Assembly: GCF_000719095.1 (NCBI RefSeq)
Contig: NZ_JOEH01000006.1
Span: forward strand, 1 to 64,000
Source: Streptacidiphilus jeojiense
Lineage (GTDB): Bacteria > Actinomycetota > Actinomycetes > Streptomycetales > Streptomycetaceae
Direction of reading: 5' to 3'
Length of the DNA: 64,000 bases
Shown: piece by piece, positions 11,637-20,371 of the stretch
How the letters are laid out: every line of letters begins with the position of its first letter
Numbering within the stretch: the stretch's first letter is position 1
Made by a program: the position numbers and the translations under genes
The notes under the pieces: model-generated
What the model saw: only the letters and a program-made list of their open reading frames with translations
What the model was told of the DNA's origin: nothing
Database searches by the model: none

Positions 11637-12566
11637 GTGATCGACACCCGGCGGCTGCGCACCCTGCGGGCCGTGGCGGACCACCGGACGGTGACCGCCG
11701 CGGCCGCCGCGCTGTATCTGACCCCGTCCGCCGTCTCCCAGCAGCTGGCCGCGCTGGAGCACGAGGTCGGCCACCAGCTGCTGGTGCGCGACGGCCGCGG
11801 GGTCCGGCTGACCGCCGCCGGGGAGATCCTGGTGGCGCACAGCAACACCGTGCTGGCCCAGCTGGAGCGGGCCGAGGCCGAGCTGGCCGCCTACAGCGCG
11901 GGCGACGCGGGCGAGGTCACCGTGGCCTCGTTCGCCACCGGTATCGCCGCGGTGGTGGCGCCGGCGATGACGGCGCTGGGGGTGTCCGACCCCGGCATCC
12001 GGATCCGGGTGCGGGACGCCGAGGGCGACGCCAGCCTGATGATGGTGCTGGACGGGCACGCGGACCTGGCGGTGGCCGTCGAGTACCGGGGGGCTCCGCG
12101 CGAGGACGACCAGCGGCTGTCCCGGGTCCCGCTGTACGCGGAGCCGTTCGACGCGGTGCTGCCCCGAGGCCACCGGCTGGCCGGCGGCGAGCGGGTCGAC
12201 GTCGCCGATCTCGCCGACGAGCCCTGGATCGGCCCCTACCCGGGCAACCCCTGCCATGAGGTGGTCATGCTGGCCTGCGAGTTCGCCGGCTTCCAGCCCC
12301 GGGTGACGCACTCCTCGGACGACTTCAGGGCTGTCGCCGCGCTGGCCGGGGCGGGGGCCGGGGTGGCTCTGGTGCCGCGTTCGGCGCTGCGCGGGGTGGA
12401 CCTGCCGGAGGTGGTGGTGCTGCCGGTGGCCGGGGATCCGGCGACCCGGCGGGTCTTCGCCGCGGTCCGGCGCGGGGCGGAGCAGCATCCGCTGATCCGC
12501 CCGGTCCTGGACGCCCTGCGCTCGGCCGCCGACCGGGTCCGGCCGGCCGGACCGCTCGGTCCGTAG
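11637..12566 (+). CDS. LysR-family transcriptional regulator
   Basis: A 309-residue regulator. Residues about 5-60 form the winged helix-turn-helix (LRTLRAVADHRTVTAAAAALYLTPSAVSQQLAALE), followed by the linker helix and a periplasmic-binding-like effector domain with an AVLPRGHRLA-type segment. GTG at 11637 lies 4 bp after the kbl stop, so it is probably translated from the tdh-kbl message. LysR genes are more often divergent from their targets, so co-direction suggests a distal member of the operon or a separate regulon. The effector is unknown; an amino acid would fit the neighbours. Confidence 0.88.
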   Translation: MIDTRRLRTLRAVADHRTVTAAAAALYLTPSAVSQQLAALEHEVGHQLLVRDGRGVRLTAAGEILVAHSNTVLAQLERAEAELAAYSAGDAGEVTVASFATGIAAVVAPAMTALGVSDPGIRIRVRDAEGDASLMMVLDGHADLAVAVEYRGAPREDDQRLSRVPLYAEPFDAVLPRGHRLAGGERVDVADLADEPWIGPYPGNPCHEVVMLACEFAGFQPRVTHSSDDFRAVAALAGAGAGVALVPRSALRGVDLPEVVVLPVAGDPATRRVFAAVRRGAEQHPLIRPVLDALRSAADRVRPAGPLGP

Positions 12567-12676
12567 CGCGCGGTCCGTAGCGCTTGCCGCAGTCCGCAGG
12601 TGGCCTGATTCCGCCGGTGACGCCCGCCCGCTCGCTACTGTGGAGCAAGGAGCTCGACAGACGGGGGAGGGGTTCC

Positions 12677-12991
12677 ATGAGGCGTGCTGTGCTGGTGCCT
12701 GTGCTGTTGGGAACGGTCCTGCTCGGAGGCGGCGTGCTCGCCGGCTGTTCCGACTCGGGGGACGTGGGCTGCGCGGGCGGAAGCTGCCATCTGACGTTGA
12801 AGGAGGGCGAGAGCCTCACCTTGAACGGCCAGAAGTTCACCATCGACCGGATCGACAACGACCATGTCACCTTCGACTCGCACGGTGTCAGTTTCGTGCT
12901 GAACAAGAACACCGACCTCGGCCTCGGCCGCTACCACCTGCACCTGGGCGGCATCAGCGGGGCCTCGGCCAGCGTCGACATGACCAAGTGA
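12677..12991 (+). CDS. Small secreted lipoprotein of unknown function
   Basis: A 104-residue exported protein: a signal peptide with the lipobox VLAGC (acylated Cys at about residue 23), a short Ser/Gly/Cys-rich spacer, then a small beta-rich domain (LTLKEGESLTLNGQKFTID..., then VTFDSHGVSFVLNKN). Two further cysteines (GCAGGSC) may form a disulphide. The ATG at 12677 is chosen because GGGGGAGGGG precedes it and because the signal peptide then begins MRRAV. I do not recognise a functional family. Confidence 0.7.
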   Translation: MRRAVLVPVLLGTVLLGGGVLAGCSDSGDVGCAGGSCHLTLKEGESLTLNGQKFTIDRIDNDHVTFDSHGVSFVLNKNTDLGLGRYHLHLGGISGASASVDMTK

Positions 12992-13025
12992 CGGTGCGGC
13001 AGATCACCGTGCGATAGTGTCCGCC

Positions 13026-13697
13026 ATGAACACGCTGACCGAGGACCAAGTCAACGAACGCGCGACCGGACGGCTCTTCGGGCTGTCCGACGGCGTGTTC
13101 GCGATCGCGATGACGCTGCTCGCCTTGGACCTGCGCGTTCCCGACGAGGGCGACCGTCCGGCCGACCACGTCCTGGTCCATGCACTGCTGCACGAGTGGC
13201 CGCACTACCTGGCGTTCCTGATCAGTTTCTATGTGATCGCCAGCTACTGGCGCCGCCACAACACCGAGATGCGTACCGTGCAGGCCACCCACCCGGCGCT
13301 GCTGGCACGCACCCTGCCGCTGCTGCTGGCGGTGTGCGCACTGCCCTTCGCCGCCGAACTGCTGGGCACCTACGGCGGGCAGGACGGGATCGCGATCGCC
13401 GTCTACGCCGGGATCAACGTCCTTGCCGTGGTCTCGCTGCTGACGATCCGTCACGAGGCCCGGCGGCACCGGCTCTCCGCTGACGCCGGAACGACCGCGG
13501 ACAGCCTGGAGCTCTGGTTCGACCTGGTTGCCCTGCTGCTGGCCGTCCCCGCGGGCTACCTCTTCCCCGGCCACGGAGTGCTGGTCCTGGTCGTGCTGCT
13601 GCTCGTCGGCGGCCGGGGCGGCTCCTACGCGACCCGCCGCCGCGCCGCCCGGGAGGCGGCGCCCCGCCCCGTCTCCCCGCAGGACCCGGACGCCTGA
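13026..13697 (+). CDS. TMEM175-family (DUF1211) potassium channel-like membrane protein
   Basis: A protein of about 223 residues with six predicted membrane helices. The first helix carries RLFGLSDGVFAIAMTLLALDL, matching the RxxxFSDGVFAIAxTLL selectivity-filter helix of bacterial TMEM175 potassium channels. Further helices are at about residues 55-75, 90-110, 115-140, 160-180 and 180-200, followed by a basic, Pro-rich cytoplasmic tail. The ATG at 13026 is preferred; an in-frame GTG at 13017 adds three residues, and neither has a clear ribosome-binding site. The physiological role in actinobacteria is unknown. Confidence 0.82.
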   Translation: MNTLTEDQVNERATGRLFGLSDGVFAIAMTLLALDLRVPDEGDRPADHVLVHALLHEWPHYLAFLISFYVIASYWRRHNTEMRTVQATHPALLARTLPLLLAVCALPFAAELLGTYGGQDGIAIAVYAGINVLAVVSLLTIRHEARRHRLSADAGTTADSLELWFDLVALLLAVPAGYLFPGHGVLVLVVLLLVGGRGGSYATRRRAAREAAPRPVSPQDPDA

Positions 13698-13851
13698 TCG
13701 GGACGCCTGATCCGGGCGCCTGGTCCGGACGGAATTGGCCCAGCGGATCATGCCCCCATTGGCCCTGCTGGGCGGATCAATGGGTGACTAACGTGGTTCC
13801 TGTCAGCAACTGCGACAGCTAACGCCTGAGATGTCGAGAGGAACCACGGTC

Positions 13852-14469
13852 ATGACCCGAACCGAGACGCCCGCCAAGGTCGACTTCTACTTCGACGCCG
13901 CCTGCCCGTTCGCCTGGATCACCTCGCGGTGGATCCTGGAGGTGCGCGGGCTCAGGGATTTGGAGCTCCGGTTCCGGCCGATGAGCCTGTACGTGCTCAA
14001 CGAGGGCCGCGAGCTGCCGGACTGGTACCGGGAGCTGGTGGACAACTCGCTGGCGATGGCCCGGATCGTGACCGCCGCCGGGCAGGAGCACGGCGAGCAG
14101 GTGTACGAGGACCTCTACACCGCCCTCGGGACCAGGATCCACAAGGGCGGCGACAAGGACTACCGCGCGGTGGCCGCCGCGGCGCTGGCCGAGGTGGGGC
14201 TGCCGGCCGGGCTGCTCGCCGCGGCCGACAGCGACGCCTACGACGAGGAGCTGCGCCGCAGCCACCACCAGGGCATGGACCCGGTCGGCGAGGACGTCGG
14301 GACGCCCACCATCCACATCGACGGCGTGGCCTTCTTCGGTCCCGTGCTCAACTCCATCCCGCGCGGCGAGCAGGCGGCCAGGATCTTCGACGGGGCCCGG
14401 GCGCTGGCCGGTTTCCCGGACTTCTTCGAACTGAAGCGCACCCGCACCGGCAGCCTGAACTTCGACTGA
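13852..14469 (+). CDS. DsbA-family mycothiol-dependent oxidoreductase (Rv2466c-like)
   Basis: A 205-residue thioredoxin-fold protein. The N-terminus reads [20 protein letters not shown], with a single active-site Cys in a CPFA context as in the mycobacterial mycothiol-dependent reductase Rv2466c (CPWA). A helical insertion (about 50-140) is followed by [18 protein letters not shown], the cis-Pro part of the fold. Members reduce mixed disulphides or nitro compounds using mycothiol. The ATG at 13852 follows GAGAGGAA; an upstream in-frame start at 13831 lacks a binding site. The gene stands alone and is convergent with the MerR gene. Confidence 0.85.
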   Translation: MTRTETPAKVDFYFDAACPFAWITSRWILEVRGLRDLELRFRPMSLYVLNEGRELPDWYRELVDNSLAMARIVTAAGQEHGEQVYEDLYTALGTRIHKGGDKDYRAVAAAALAEVGLPAGLLAAADSDAYDEELRRSHHQGMDPVGEDVGTPTIHIDGVAFFGPVLNSIPRGEQAARIFDGARALAGFPDFFELKRTRTGSLNFD

Positions 14470-14509
14470 CCGGCCGACCGGCCCTCGACCGGCCCTCGAC
14501 CGGCCGTCG

Positions 14510-15334
14510 TCAGGCCCCGACCACCGGGGCCTGCAGTTCGGCCACCCACTCGTCCGGATCCTCCGAGTAGTTCAGCGTGATCTCCCGGGCGTGCTGGCGG
14601 AACCGGTAGCCGTGGGCCTCGGCCCAGCGGGCCAGCAGTTGGCTGGTGGCCAGCACCCGGTCCATCGAGCCGCGGTGCACGATGGTCGCGGCCTGCTCCA
14701 CGGCGGGCAGGGTGACCACCTGGAAGCCGGGGCCGCCGGTGACCCCGGCGGCGACCGGGAGGCCGGCGTGCACGACGACCTCCGCGCCGAGGGCCTCGGA
14801 GGTCTCGTAGTACACGGTGCTCGGGCCGACCGGGGTGACCCCGGCCGCCTCGGTCTGTGCGCACAGCTCGTCGAACAGCCGGTTGACCACCGGGCCGATG
14901 GCGGTCGGGTCGAAGCTCGCGGCCGTTCCGCTCAGCTCCGCCAGCCGCAGTGCGGGCAGGCGCTTGATGACGACGTCTTCCTCGGGCATGGCACCCTCAT
15001 TCTCGATCGACCGGAGCCTCGCCTCGACCTGGACCAGGTTCGACGCCGCCTCGGCGACGGCCGCCTCCAGCTCGGCCCGCCGCAAGCGCAGCATCCCGCG
15101 CAGCTCCTGGGCGCTGACGTCCTCGTCGAGGATGGTCTGCACCTGCTGCAGCGTGAAGCCGAGGTCCTTCAGCGCGACGATCCGGTTGAGCCGGGACAGC
15201 TGCGCCGCCTCGTAGAAGCGGTAGCCGCTGGACCGGTCCACCCGGGCCGGCCGCAGCAGGCCGATGGCGTCGTAGTGCCTGAGCATGCGGATCGACACCC
15301 GTCCGTGCCCGGCGAAGTCTCCGATGGTGAACAT
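14510..15334 (-). CDS. MerR-family regulator with GyrI-like effector domain
   Basis: A 274-residue ligand-sensing activator. The first 70 residues are the MerR DNA-binding domain (FTIGDFAGHGRVSIRMLRHYDAIGLL), followed by a coiled coil (about 75-115) and a C-terminal GyrI/AraC-type effector domain ending in ...LNYSEDPDEWVAELQAPV, as in BmrR/TipA-like multidrug sensors. Its promoter contains a 19-bp inverted repeat just after a TTGACC -35 element, the over-long spacer layout that MerR proteins remodel. It is therefore probably autoregulated. The target besides itself is not evident. Confidence 0.9.
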   Translation of the reverse strand: MFTIGDFAGHGRVSIRMLRHYDAIGLLRPARVDRSSGYRFYEAAQLSRLNRIVALKDLGFTLQQVQTILDEDVSAQELRGMLRLRRAELEAAVAEAASNLVQVEARLRSIENEGAMPEEDVVIKRLPALRLAELSGTAASFDPTAIGPVVNRLFDELCAQTEAAGVTPVGPSTVYYETSEALGAEVVVHAGLPVAAGVTGGPGFQVVTLPAVEQAATIVHRGSMDRVLATSQLLARWAEAHGYRFRQHAREITLNYSEDPDEWVAELQAPVVGA

Positions 15335-15353
15335 GATGCTCTCGAGGTTCGGC

Positions 15354-15376
15354 CCTCACACGGTGTGAGGGTCAAG
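15354..15376 (-). promoter_or_regulatory. MerR-type promoter/operator
   Basis: On the minus strand, TTGACC (15376-15371) runs into a perfect 9-1-9 inverted repeat (15354-15372), CCCTCACAC / GTGTGAGGG. This is the arrangement seen before autoregulated streptomycete MerR/GyrI genes. It overlaps the last codon and stop of the upstream PNGase A-like gene. Confidence 0.75.
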
Positions 15377-17111
15377 GGCGGACCGCCTCCAGTGTCCCCC
15401 AGTCGCATCGGGACTGCCGGTCCGCGGTCACATAGCCGTGGGCTGCGGCGATGCTGTGGTCGTAGCAGCCGCCGGTGTCGGTGCTGCCCAGGTAGTGCTC
15501 GGAGTCGGTGCCGTCGGCGGCGGTGGTGACGCCGGCGGTGCGGGCCAGGGTGCCGGTGGCGTCGACCCGGTCGTCGGTGACGGCGGTGGGCCGCCAGCCG
15601 GCGCCGGTGCGGACGCTGTCGACCAGGATCCGGCCCTGGGAGACGGTGGCGGAGAGCGAGTAGTTGTCGCCGTCGGTGTAGAGCGGGACGTCGGAGTCCA
15701 CCGTGACCGGGTACGACCAGGCGTGCCGGACGGTGCTGTCCCGGCGGCCCGGGCCGGCGGTGGTGGTCGTGGTGGTGCCGTACTCCTGCTGGGTCATCAG
15801 CTGCCGCTGCCCGGCCGAGGAGACCGCGTCGCTGTTGCTGTAGACGGCGTGCTGGGAGACGGTGGTGACGATCCGTCCGTGCGAGGTCTGCAGCCAGCCG
15901 CTGGTCCGCCAGTCGCGCTGGGCGGTGGTGCGGACCTCGGTGGTGTCGCCGCTGCCGGCGGTCTCGGTGGTGGCGACGGCGGGGGAGAGCCCCAGGGTGT
16001 CGCTGCTGAGCGCGCCGTGGGTGCTCGCCGCGCCGTGGTCGGTGTCCAGGAACAGGGTGCCGTCCACGGTCCAGGTGTCGGCGGCGCCGTAGGGGGTGAT
16101 GGTGAAGGTGTGCGGCCTGCCGTCGACCAGGGTGCTGGCGAAGGGGGTCAGGTCGATGTCGTAGGCCTGGGTGACGAACTGGTCCACCGCCGGGATCGGC
16201 CGCCACAGCGTCGGCACGATGCCGCCCGAGTAGACCACCGGGTAGGGCTGGGCGATCCCGGCGGGCCTGCCGTCAACGGAGACCTGCACCTCGCGGTAGG
16301 AGCCGCCGCCGCACAGGTAGTCCGGGTACTTCGCGGCGAGGTCCGACGGGACCGAGTCGAACCACTGCTCGTCGCAGCCGCCGCCCCGGGCGTAGACCTC
16401 CAGCTGCACGCCGGTGAGGTTGCGGGGCAGGGTGACGGTCCTGGTCGCGGACTGCCCCGGGCCGAGGGAGTACCAGCTCGCGGCGGAGCCGCTCCCGGCC
16501 GGGGTGGAGTCGGACAGCGGCAGTACCTGGTCGGCGGTACGCGCGGCCGGGTGGCTGCGGTCGGCCTGGTAGTAGGTCAGCGTCAGCTTCATGTGGTAGA
16601 CGCCGGTGTAGGTGGCGTTGACCACGTTGCCCAGCGAGACGGCCAGCGGCTGGGCGGTGCGCAGCAGCGGGATGAAGCTGCTGACGTCCTTCTCCAGGTG
16701 CCAGCTGATCCCGGCGGCGGTGGGCTCCGGCGTGCTGGTGCGCAGCACCTCGGCACCGCCGATCCAGACCCCGGCCAGCCGGTCGTACTGGCGTCCCTGC
16801 ACGCTGCCGGACCAGTCCAGCACGACCTTGCTCCACGGCCCGGGGCAGTCGGCGGGCGGGGTGACGGTGCCGGTGTAGGGCGGCGAGCTGATGGTGTTGC
16901 CGAAGTCGTTCTGCATCACCGTCACCGTGCAGTGCGGTGTCGGCGGACGGCTCACCGGTGGCAGGGCGGTAACCGGGTTCTGGTACCCGGTCTCGATCGG
17001 CGCGTCGGCGGCGACCGCCGTTCCGGTCCCCGCCCCCAGCGCGGTCGTCACCAGCAGGACGGCGGCGCCGCCCAGCACTCCGAGTCCGTGCAGCAGGCCC
17101 CTTGCTCGCAT
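15372..17111 (-). CDS. Secreted PNGase A-like peptide:N-glycosidase
   Basis: An exported protein of 579 residues. An N-terminal signal peptide (about 1-35, ending TAVAA) is followed by a two-part beta-sandwich resembling peptide-N4-(N-acetyl-beta-glucosaminyl)asparagine amidase A: HCTVTVMQNDFGNT near the start, KVVLDWSGSVQGRQYDR, GVWIGGAEVLRTSTPEPT, then WHLEKDVSSFIPLL and YTGVYHMKLTLTYY. These blocks match the plant/fungal PNGase A family, which releases N-glycans from glycopeptides. Paired cysteines suggest disulphides outside the cell. It could help the organism use plant or fungal glycoproteins. The downstream MerR promoter lies inside its stop region, so read-through into that gene is possible. 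Confidence 0.82.
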   Translation of the reverse strand: MRARGLLHGLGVLGGAAVLLVTTALGAGTGTAVAADAPIETGYQNPVTALPPVSRPPTPHCTVTVMQNDFGNTISSPPYTGTVTPPADCPGPWSKVVLDWSGSVQGRQYDRLAGVWIGGAEVLRTSTPEPTAAGISWHLEKDVSSFIPLLRTAQPLAVSLGNVVNATYTGVYHMKLTLTYYQADRSHPAARTADQVLPLSDSTPAGSGSAASWYSLGPGQSATRTVTLPRNLTGVQLEVYARGGGCDEQWFDSVPSDLAAKYPDYLCGGGSYREVQVSVDGRPAGIAQPYPVVYSGGIVPTLWRPIPAVDQFVTQAYDIDLTPFASTLVDGRPHTFTITPYGAADTWTVDGTLFLDTDHGAASTHGALSSDTLGLSPAVATTETAGSGDTTEVRTTAQRDWRTSGWLQTSHGRIVTTVSQHAVYSNSDAVSSAGQRQLMTQQEYGTTTTTTAGPGRRDSTVRHAWSYPVTVDSDVPLYTDGDNYSLSATVSQGRILVDSVRTGAGWRPTAVTDDRVDATGTLARTAGVTTAADGTDSEHYLGSTDTGGCYDHSIAAAHGYVTADRQSRCDWGTLEAVRP

Positions 17112-17243
17112 CCGACTGCCCTCCGCCGATCATGACCAGGTCCTCGGAGGACCATGCACCCAATGACAGTGCATGCACAAGAGGGCGGTCCGGGCGGCCG
17201 CTGCGAGCGGGGCCTGCGCGGACGGAGCCTATGCCGACGTGAG

Positions 17244-17681
17244 CTATGCCGACGGGGTCAGCACGAGGACCGGGATCACTCGGTCGGTCTTCTTCTGGTA
17301 GTCGGCGTAGTCCGGGTAGGCCTCGACGGCGCGCGCCCACCACTCGTCGCGCTCCGCGCCAGTGACCTCACGGGCCGTCATGTCCTGGCGCACCGGGCCG
17401 TCCTGGAGCTCGACCAGGGGGTTGGCGGTGATGTTGTAGTACCAGACCGGGTGGGTCGGGGCGCCGCCCTGGGAGGCGACCACGGCGTAGCTGCCGTCGT
17501 GCTCCACCCGCATCAGCCCGCTCTTGCGGATCTTCCCGCTCTTCGCCCCCTTGGAGGTCAGGATGACCACCGGCATGCCGCGCAGGGTGGTCCCCTCGGT
17601 GCCGCCGGAGCTCTCGTAGAGCTCCACCTGGTCGCGTACCCACTTCGACGGGCTGGGTTCGTACTCACCCTCAAGAGGCAT
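17244..17681 (-). CDS. Deazaflavin (F420)-dependent nitroreductase-family protein (DDN-like)
   Basis: A 145-residue split-barrel oxidoreductase. Characteristic blocks are [79 protein letters not shown] and the late [20 protein letters not shown]. This is the F420-binding Ddn family of actinobacteria, whose members reduce quinones or nitro compounds. It stands alone, divergent from nothing and upstream of the PNGase-like gene on the same strand, 132 bp apart. The natural substrate is unknown. Confidence 0.93.
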   Translation of the reverse strand: MPLEGEYEPSPSKWVRDQVELYESSGGTEGTTLRGMPVVILTSKGAKSGKIRKSGLMRVEHDGSYAVVASQGGAPTHPVWYYNITANPLVELQDGPVRQDMTAREVTGAERDEWWARAVEAYPDYADYQKKTDRVIPVLVLTPSA

Positions 17682-17768
17682 GTCAGTCCACTCCGTTGTC
17701 GATACTGTGCTGCTGCCATCATGGTCCGTCCGCCGACGAACCGCGGCAACCGACCCGCCAGTGCGGCG

Positions 17769-19532
17769 TCAGGCCTGCCCCAGCAGGGCCTCCAGCCTTG
17801 CGGTCTCCGCCGCGGTCCAGCCGGGCGGCTGGGCGACGGCGGCCCAGCCGGCGACGGGCAGGGTGCCGAAGCGGTGGCCGTGGCCGACCGGGACGCTGTC
17901 GGCGCCCAGCATGTCGCAGGTGACCTGCCAGAAGGTGACGAAGGGGTACCACTGCATACCGCCGGTCACGTCGGGTGCGCGCGGACCCACCAGCCAGCCG
18001 GGGCGGTGCACGATCAGGTGCGGGGTCCACCAGGTGATCGGGTCCCCGCCGTTCTGCAGGTAGAGCACCCTGGGGCCGGGCCACGGGTTGGCAGGCCTGC
18101 CGAAGTCGGCGGCGACCTGGCCCCAGCGCACCTTCTGCCCCTGCTGGTAGATCGGCAGCCACATCGGGCTGCCGCTGTCACGGCCGTTGGTGACGGTCTG
18201 CCAGAGCGGGTTGTCGGCGGTCGGGCCCAGCAGCAGGGCGCCGCCGGCCCGGGCGGTCAGCTCGTCGAGGCTGCCGTCGAAGGCCCGTTCGGTGGCGTAG
18301 GAGCCCAGGCTCTCGCCGGCCAGCAGCAGCTTCGGGCGGGTGGCGGCGGGCAGCGAGGACCACTCGGCGTAGACGGCGTCGAACAGGGCCCGGCCGGCGT
18401 GCGCCGCCTCGTCCTCGGTCAGCACCGACACGAAGCTGGGCAGGTAGGAGTACTGGATGGCGACCAGCGCGCTGTCGCCGTCGTACATGTACTCCAGCGG
18501 GTTGGCGAGGTTCTGGTTCACCCAGCCGCTGCCGGTGGTGCTGATCACCGCCAGCACCTTGCGCTTGAAGGCGCCGGTCCGCTGCAGTTCGGCGACCGCG
18601 AGCCGGGCCCGCTCGGCCAGCGTCGGCGCGGCCCGCAGCCCGACGTAGACCCGGACCGGGTCCATGGCGGGCTGGCCGCTGAAGGCGGTCAGCTGGGCCC
18701 GGGTGCGGGCCTGGCCGACGAAGTCGCGGCCCTTGGCCCCCAGGCTGCCCCAGGACTCCAGCGAGGACGGACTGCCGGAGAGGGTGGGCAGGGTGGGCTG
18801 GACGATGCCGGGTGACGTGGAGTCATTGGCCAGCCTGGCGCTGCTCTCCAGGACGCTGAGCACCCCGCGCTGCAGGAAGCCCTGGCCCAGGCCGATCACC
18901 AGCACGGTCACCACCACCACCGCGCAGGCGGCCGCCAGTCTCGGCGGGAGGATCCGGCCGAGGCCGCGCGCCGCGGCGTGGGTGGCCAGCCGCAGCGAGC
19001 GGCCGATCACCACCAGCAGCGCGCAGAGCAGCACCGCGATCGGGGGCACCAGCGCCCACAGCCACCAGGTGACCCGGGGGTCCATGCCGACCGCGCGGCG
19101 CGAGTCGCCCTGCCAGGTCACGCTCCACGCGGTGGTGACCACCACGGCGACCGGGGCCGCCACGCCCAGCGCCCACCAGGCGGCGTGCCGCAGCCGCTCG
19201 GAGGGGGTGAACCAGATCCGGACCACCCGGGCGATCAGCGCGCCGAGCGCGTAGCCGATGGTGGCGGTGACCGCCGCCGCCAGCACCTGCAGCCACCAGG
19301 GCCGGGGCAGCAGCGAGGGGGTGAAGGAGAGCCAGTAGAAGACGGTCGCGGCCAGCAGCCCGCCCCAGTCCGGACCCTGACGCACGATCGGGCGACGGCG
19401 CTGCGCGGCCCGGTGCGCCCCGGGCGGCGGCTCGGCGGGGGGTTCGGAAGAGGACGGGGCGGGGGGTTCGGCAGGGGGCTGCTCTTCGGGCACCTGCTGC
19501 GACATGTGTCGACTGTAGGTGGTTTCATCCAT
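17769..19532 (-). CDS. Membrane-anchored alpha/beta-hydrolase family protein (Abhydrolase_9 type)
   Basis: A membrane protein of about 587 residues. A Pro/Glu-rich N-terminus precedes four hydrophobic helices (about 60-215). The large extracytoplasmic domain contains VYVGLRAAPTLAERARLAV, VLAVISTTGSGWVNQ, the nucleophile-elbow-like LLLAGESLGSYA (Ser in GESLG), and late VLYLQNGGDPITWW and GHGHRFG with a possible catalytic His. These match a mycobacterial/streptomycete alpha/beta-hydrolase family of unknown substrate. The start is uncertain: ATG at 19532 (possibly leaderless) or ATG at 19505, nine codons later; neither has a strong binding site. It is divergent from the CPBP protease gene. Confidence 0.82.
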   Translation of the reverse strand: MDETTYSRHMSQQVPEEQPPAEPPAPSSSEPPAEPPPGAHRAAQRRRPIVRQGPDWGGLLAATVFYWLSFTPSLLPRPWWLQVLAAAVTATIGYALGALIARVVRIWFTPSERLRHAAWWALGVAAPVAVVVTTAWSVTWQGDSRRAVGMDPRVTWWLWALVPPIAVLLCALLVVIGRSLRLATHAAARGLGRILPPRLAAACAVVVVTVLVIGLGQGFLQRGVLSVLESSARLANDSTSPGIVQPTLPTLSGSPSSLESWGSLGAKGRDFVGQARTRAQLTAFSGQPAMDPVRVYVGLRAAPTLAERARLAVAELQRTGAFKRKVLAVISTTGSGWVNQNLANPLEYMYDGDSALVAIQYSYLPSFVSVLTEDEAAHAGRALFDAVYAEWSSLPAATRPKLLLAGESLGSYATERAFDGSLDELTARAGGALLLGPTADNPLWQTVTNGRDSGSPMWLPIYQQGQKVRWGQVAADFGRPANPWPGPRVLYLQNGGDPITWWTPHLIVHRPGWLVGPRAPDVTGGMQWYPFVTFWQVTCDMLGADSVPVGHGHRFGTLPVAGWAAVAQPPGWTAAETARLEALLGQA

Positions 19533-19619
19533 ATTTGACCGATCTGCTCCGCGTGTTGCACCCCCGGGTCCCTTCGTTCGGGGCAGCATCGGACTCCTCC
19601 GACCTGCCAGGGGGCATCC

Positions 19620-20318
19620 GTGCGCGACATCGCCGCGCTCAGCGCCGCAGTGGTGCTGCTGGTGCTGACCAATCTGGTCAACAACCGCTGGCTGCCGGCC
19701 TGGGGCCTGCTCACCGCGGTGGTCGTGGTCGCCCTGCTGCTGGGCATCGCCCACTGGGCCGGCGGCGCCCTCGAACTGGTCGGGCTGACCCGGGCCGGCT
19801 TGCCGCGCGGCGCCCGCTGGGCACTGGTGATCATCGGGATCGTCGCCGCCGTCTACCTGGTCGGCGCGCTGTTCCCGCCGACCCGCGGGCTCTTCGCCGA
19901 CCAGCGCACCGACTCGCTGAGCGGCGGTCAGGTCGCGCTGCGGGTGCTGGTCAAGGTGCCGCTGGGTACGGTGCTGCTGGAGGAGGTGGCCTTCCGCGGG
20001 GTGCTCTACGGGCTGCTGCTGCGGATCCGCGGGGTCTACTGGGCGACCGGGGTGTCCTCGCTGCTCTTCGGGCTGTGGCACATCCTGCCCTCGCTCCACC
20101 TGGCCAGCGACAAGCCGGCCCTCGGCTCGCTCTTCGGACACTCGGTGTTCGGCGCGGTGCTGGCGGACGCCGGTGCGGTGCTGTTCACGGCGGCGTCCGG
20201 GGTGGTCTTCTGCGAGCTGCGCCGGCGCAGCACCAGCCTGCTGGCCCCGATGGGGCTGCACTGGGCCACCAACGCCCTCGGCTACGTCTCCGCCTACCTG
20301 CTCGGCGGCCTGGTCTAG
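19620..20318 (+). CDS. CPBP-family intramembrane metalloprotease
   Basis: A 232-residue membrane protease of the CAAX/bacteriocin-processing group with about seven helices. The three catalytic motifs are visible: LLEEVAFRGVLYG (the EExxxR motif), FGLWHILPSL (F...H), and LLAPMGLHWATNALG (the HxxxN/D motif). Such proteins cleave membrane-embedded peptides or prenylated substrates. GTG at 19620 follows an AGGGGG. It is divergent from the membrane hydrolase and ends at a strong hairpin. Confidence 0.9.
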   Translation: MRDIAALSAAVVLLVLTNLVNNRWLPAWGLLTAVVVVALLLGIAHWAGGALELVGLTRAGLPRGARWALVIIGIVAAVYLVGALFPPTRGLFADQRTDSLSGGQVALRVLVKVPLGTVLLEEVAFRGVLYGLLLRIRGVYWATGVSSLLFGLWHILPSLHLASDKPALGSLFGHSVFGAVLADAGAVLFTAASGVVFCELRRRSTSLLAPMGLHWATNALGYVSAYLLGGLV

Positions 20319-20322
20319 CCGC

Positions 20323-20348
20323 CGGGCCCGGTCCAGGGGCCGGGCCCG
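20323..20348. terminator. Hairpin between CPBP and SLC13 genes
   Basis: CGGGCCCGG (20323-20331) and CCGGGCCCG (20340-20348) form a perfect 9-bp stem that can extend inward through CC/GG pairs. It separates two convergent genes. Confidence 0.55.
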
Positions 20349-20371
20349 ATCTCCAAGGGCGGAGGGGCAGG

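Noticed and set aside
14470..14509. Repeated CGACCGGCCCT segments between the DsbA-like and MerR genes
   Set aside because: Only two to three short, imperfect copies in a 40-bp gap; too little to call an element.
15438..17135. Plus-strand frame opposite the PNGase A-like gene
   Set aside because: Low-complexity Gly/Val/Ala product; the minus strand has signal peptide and family motifs.
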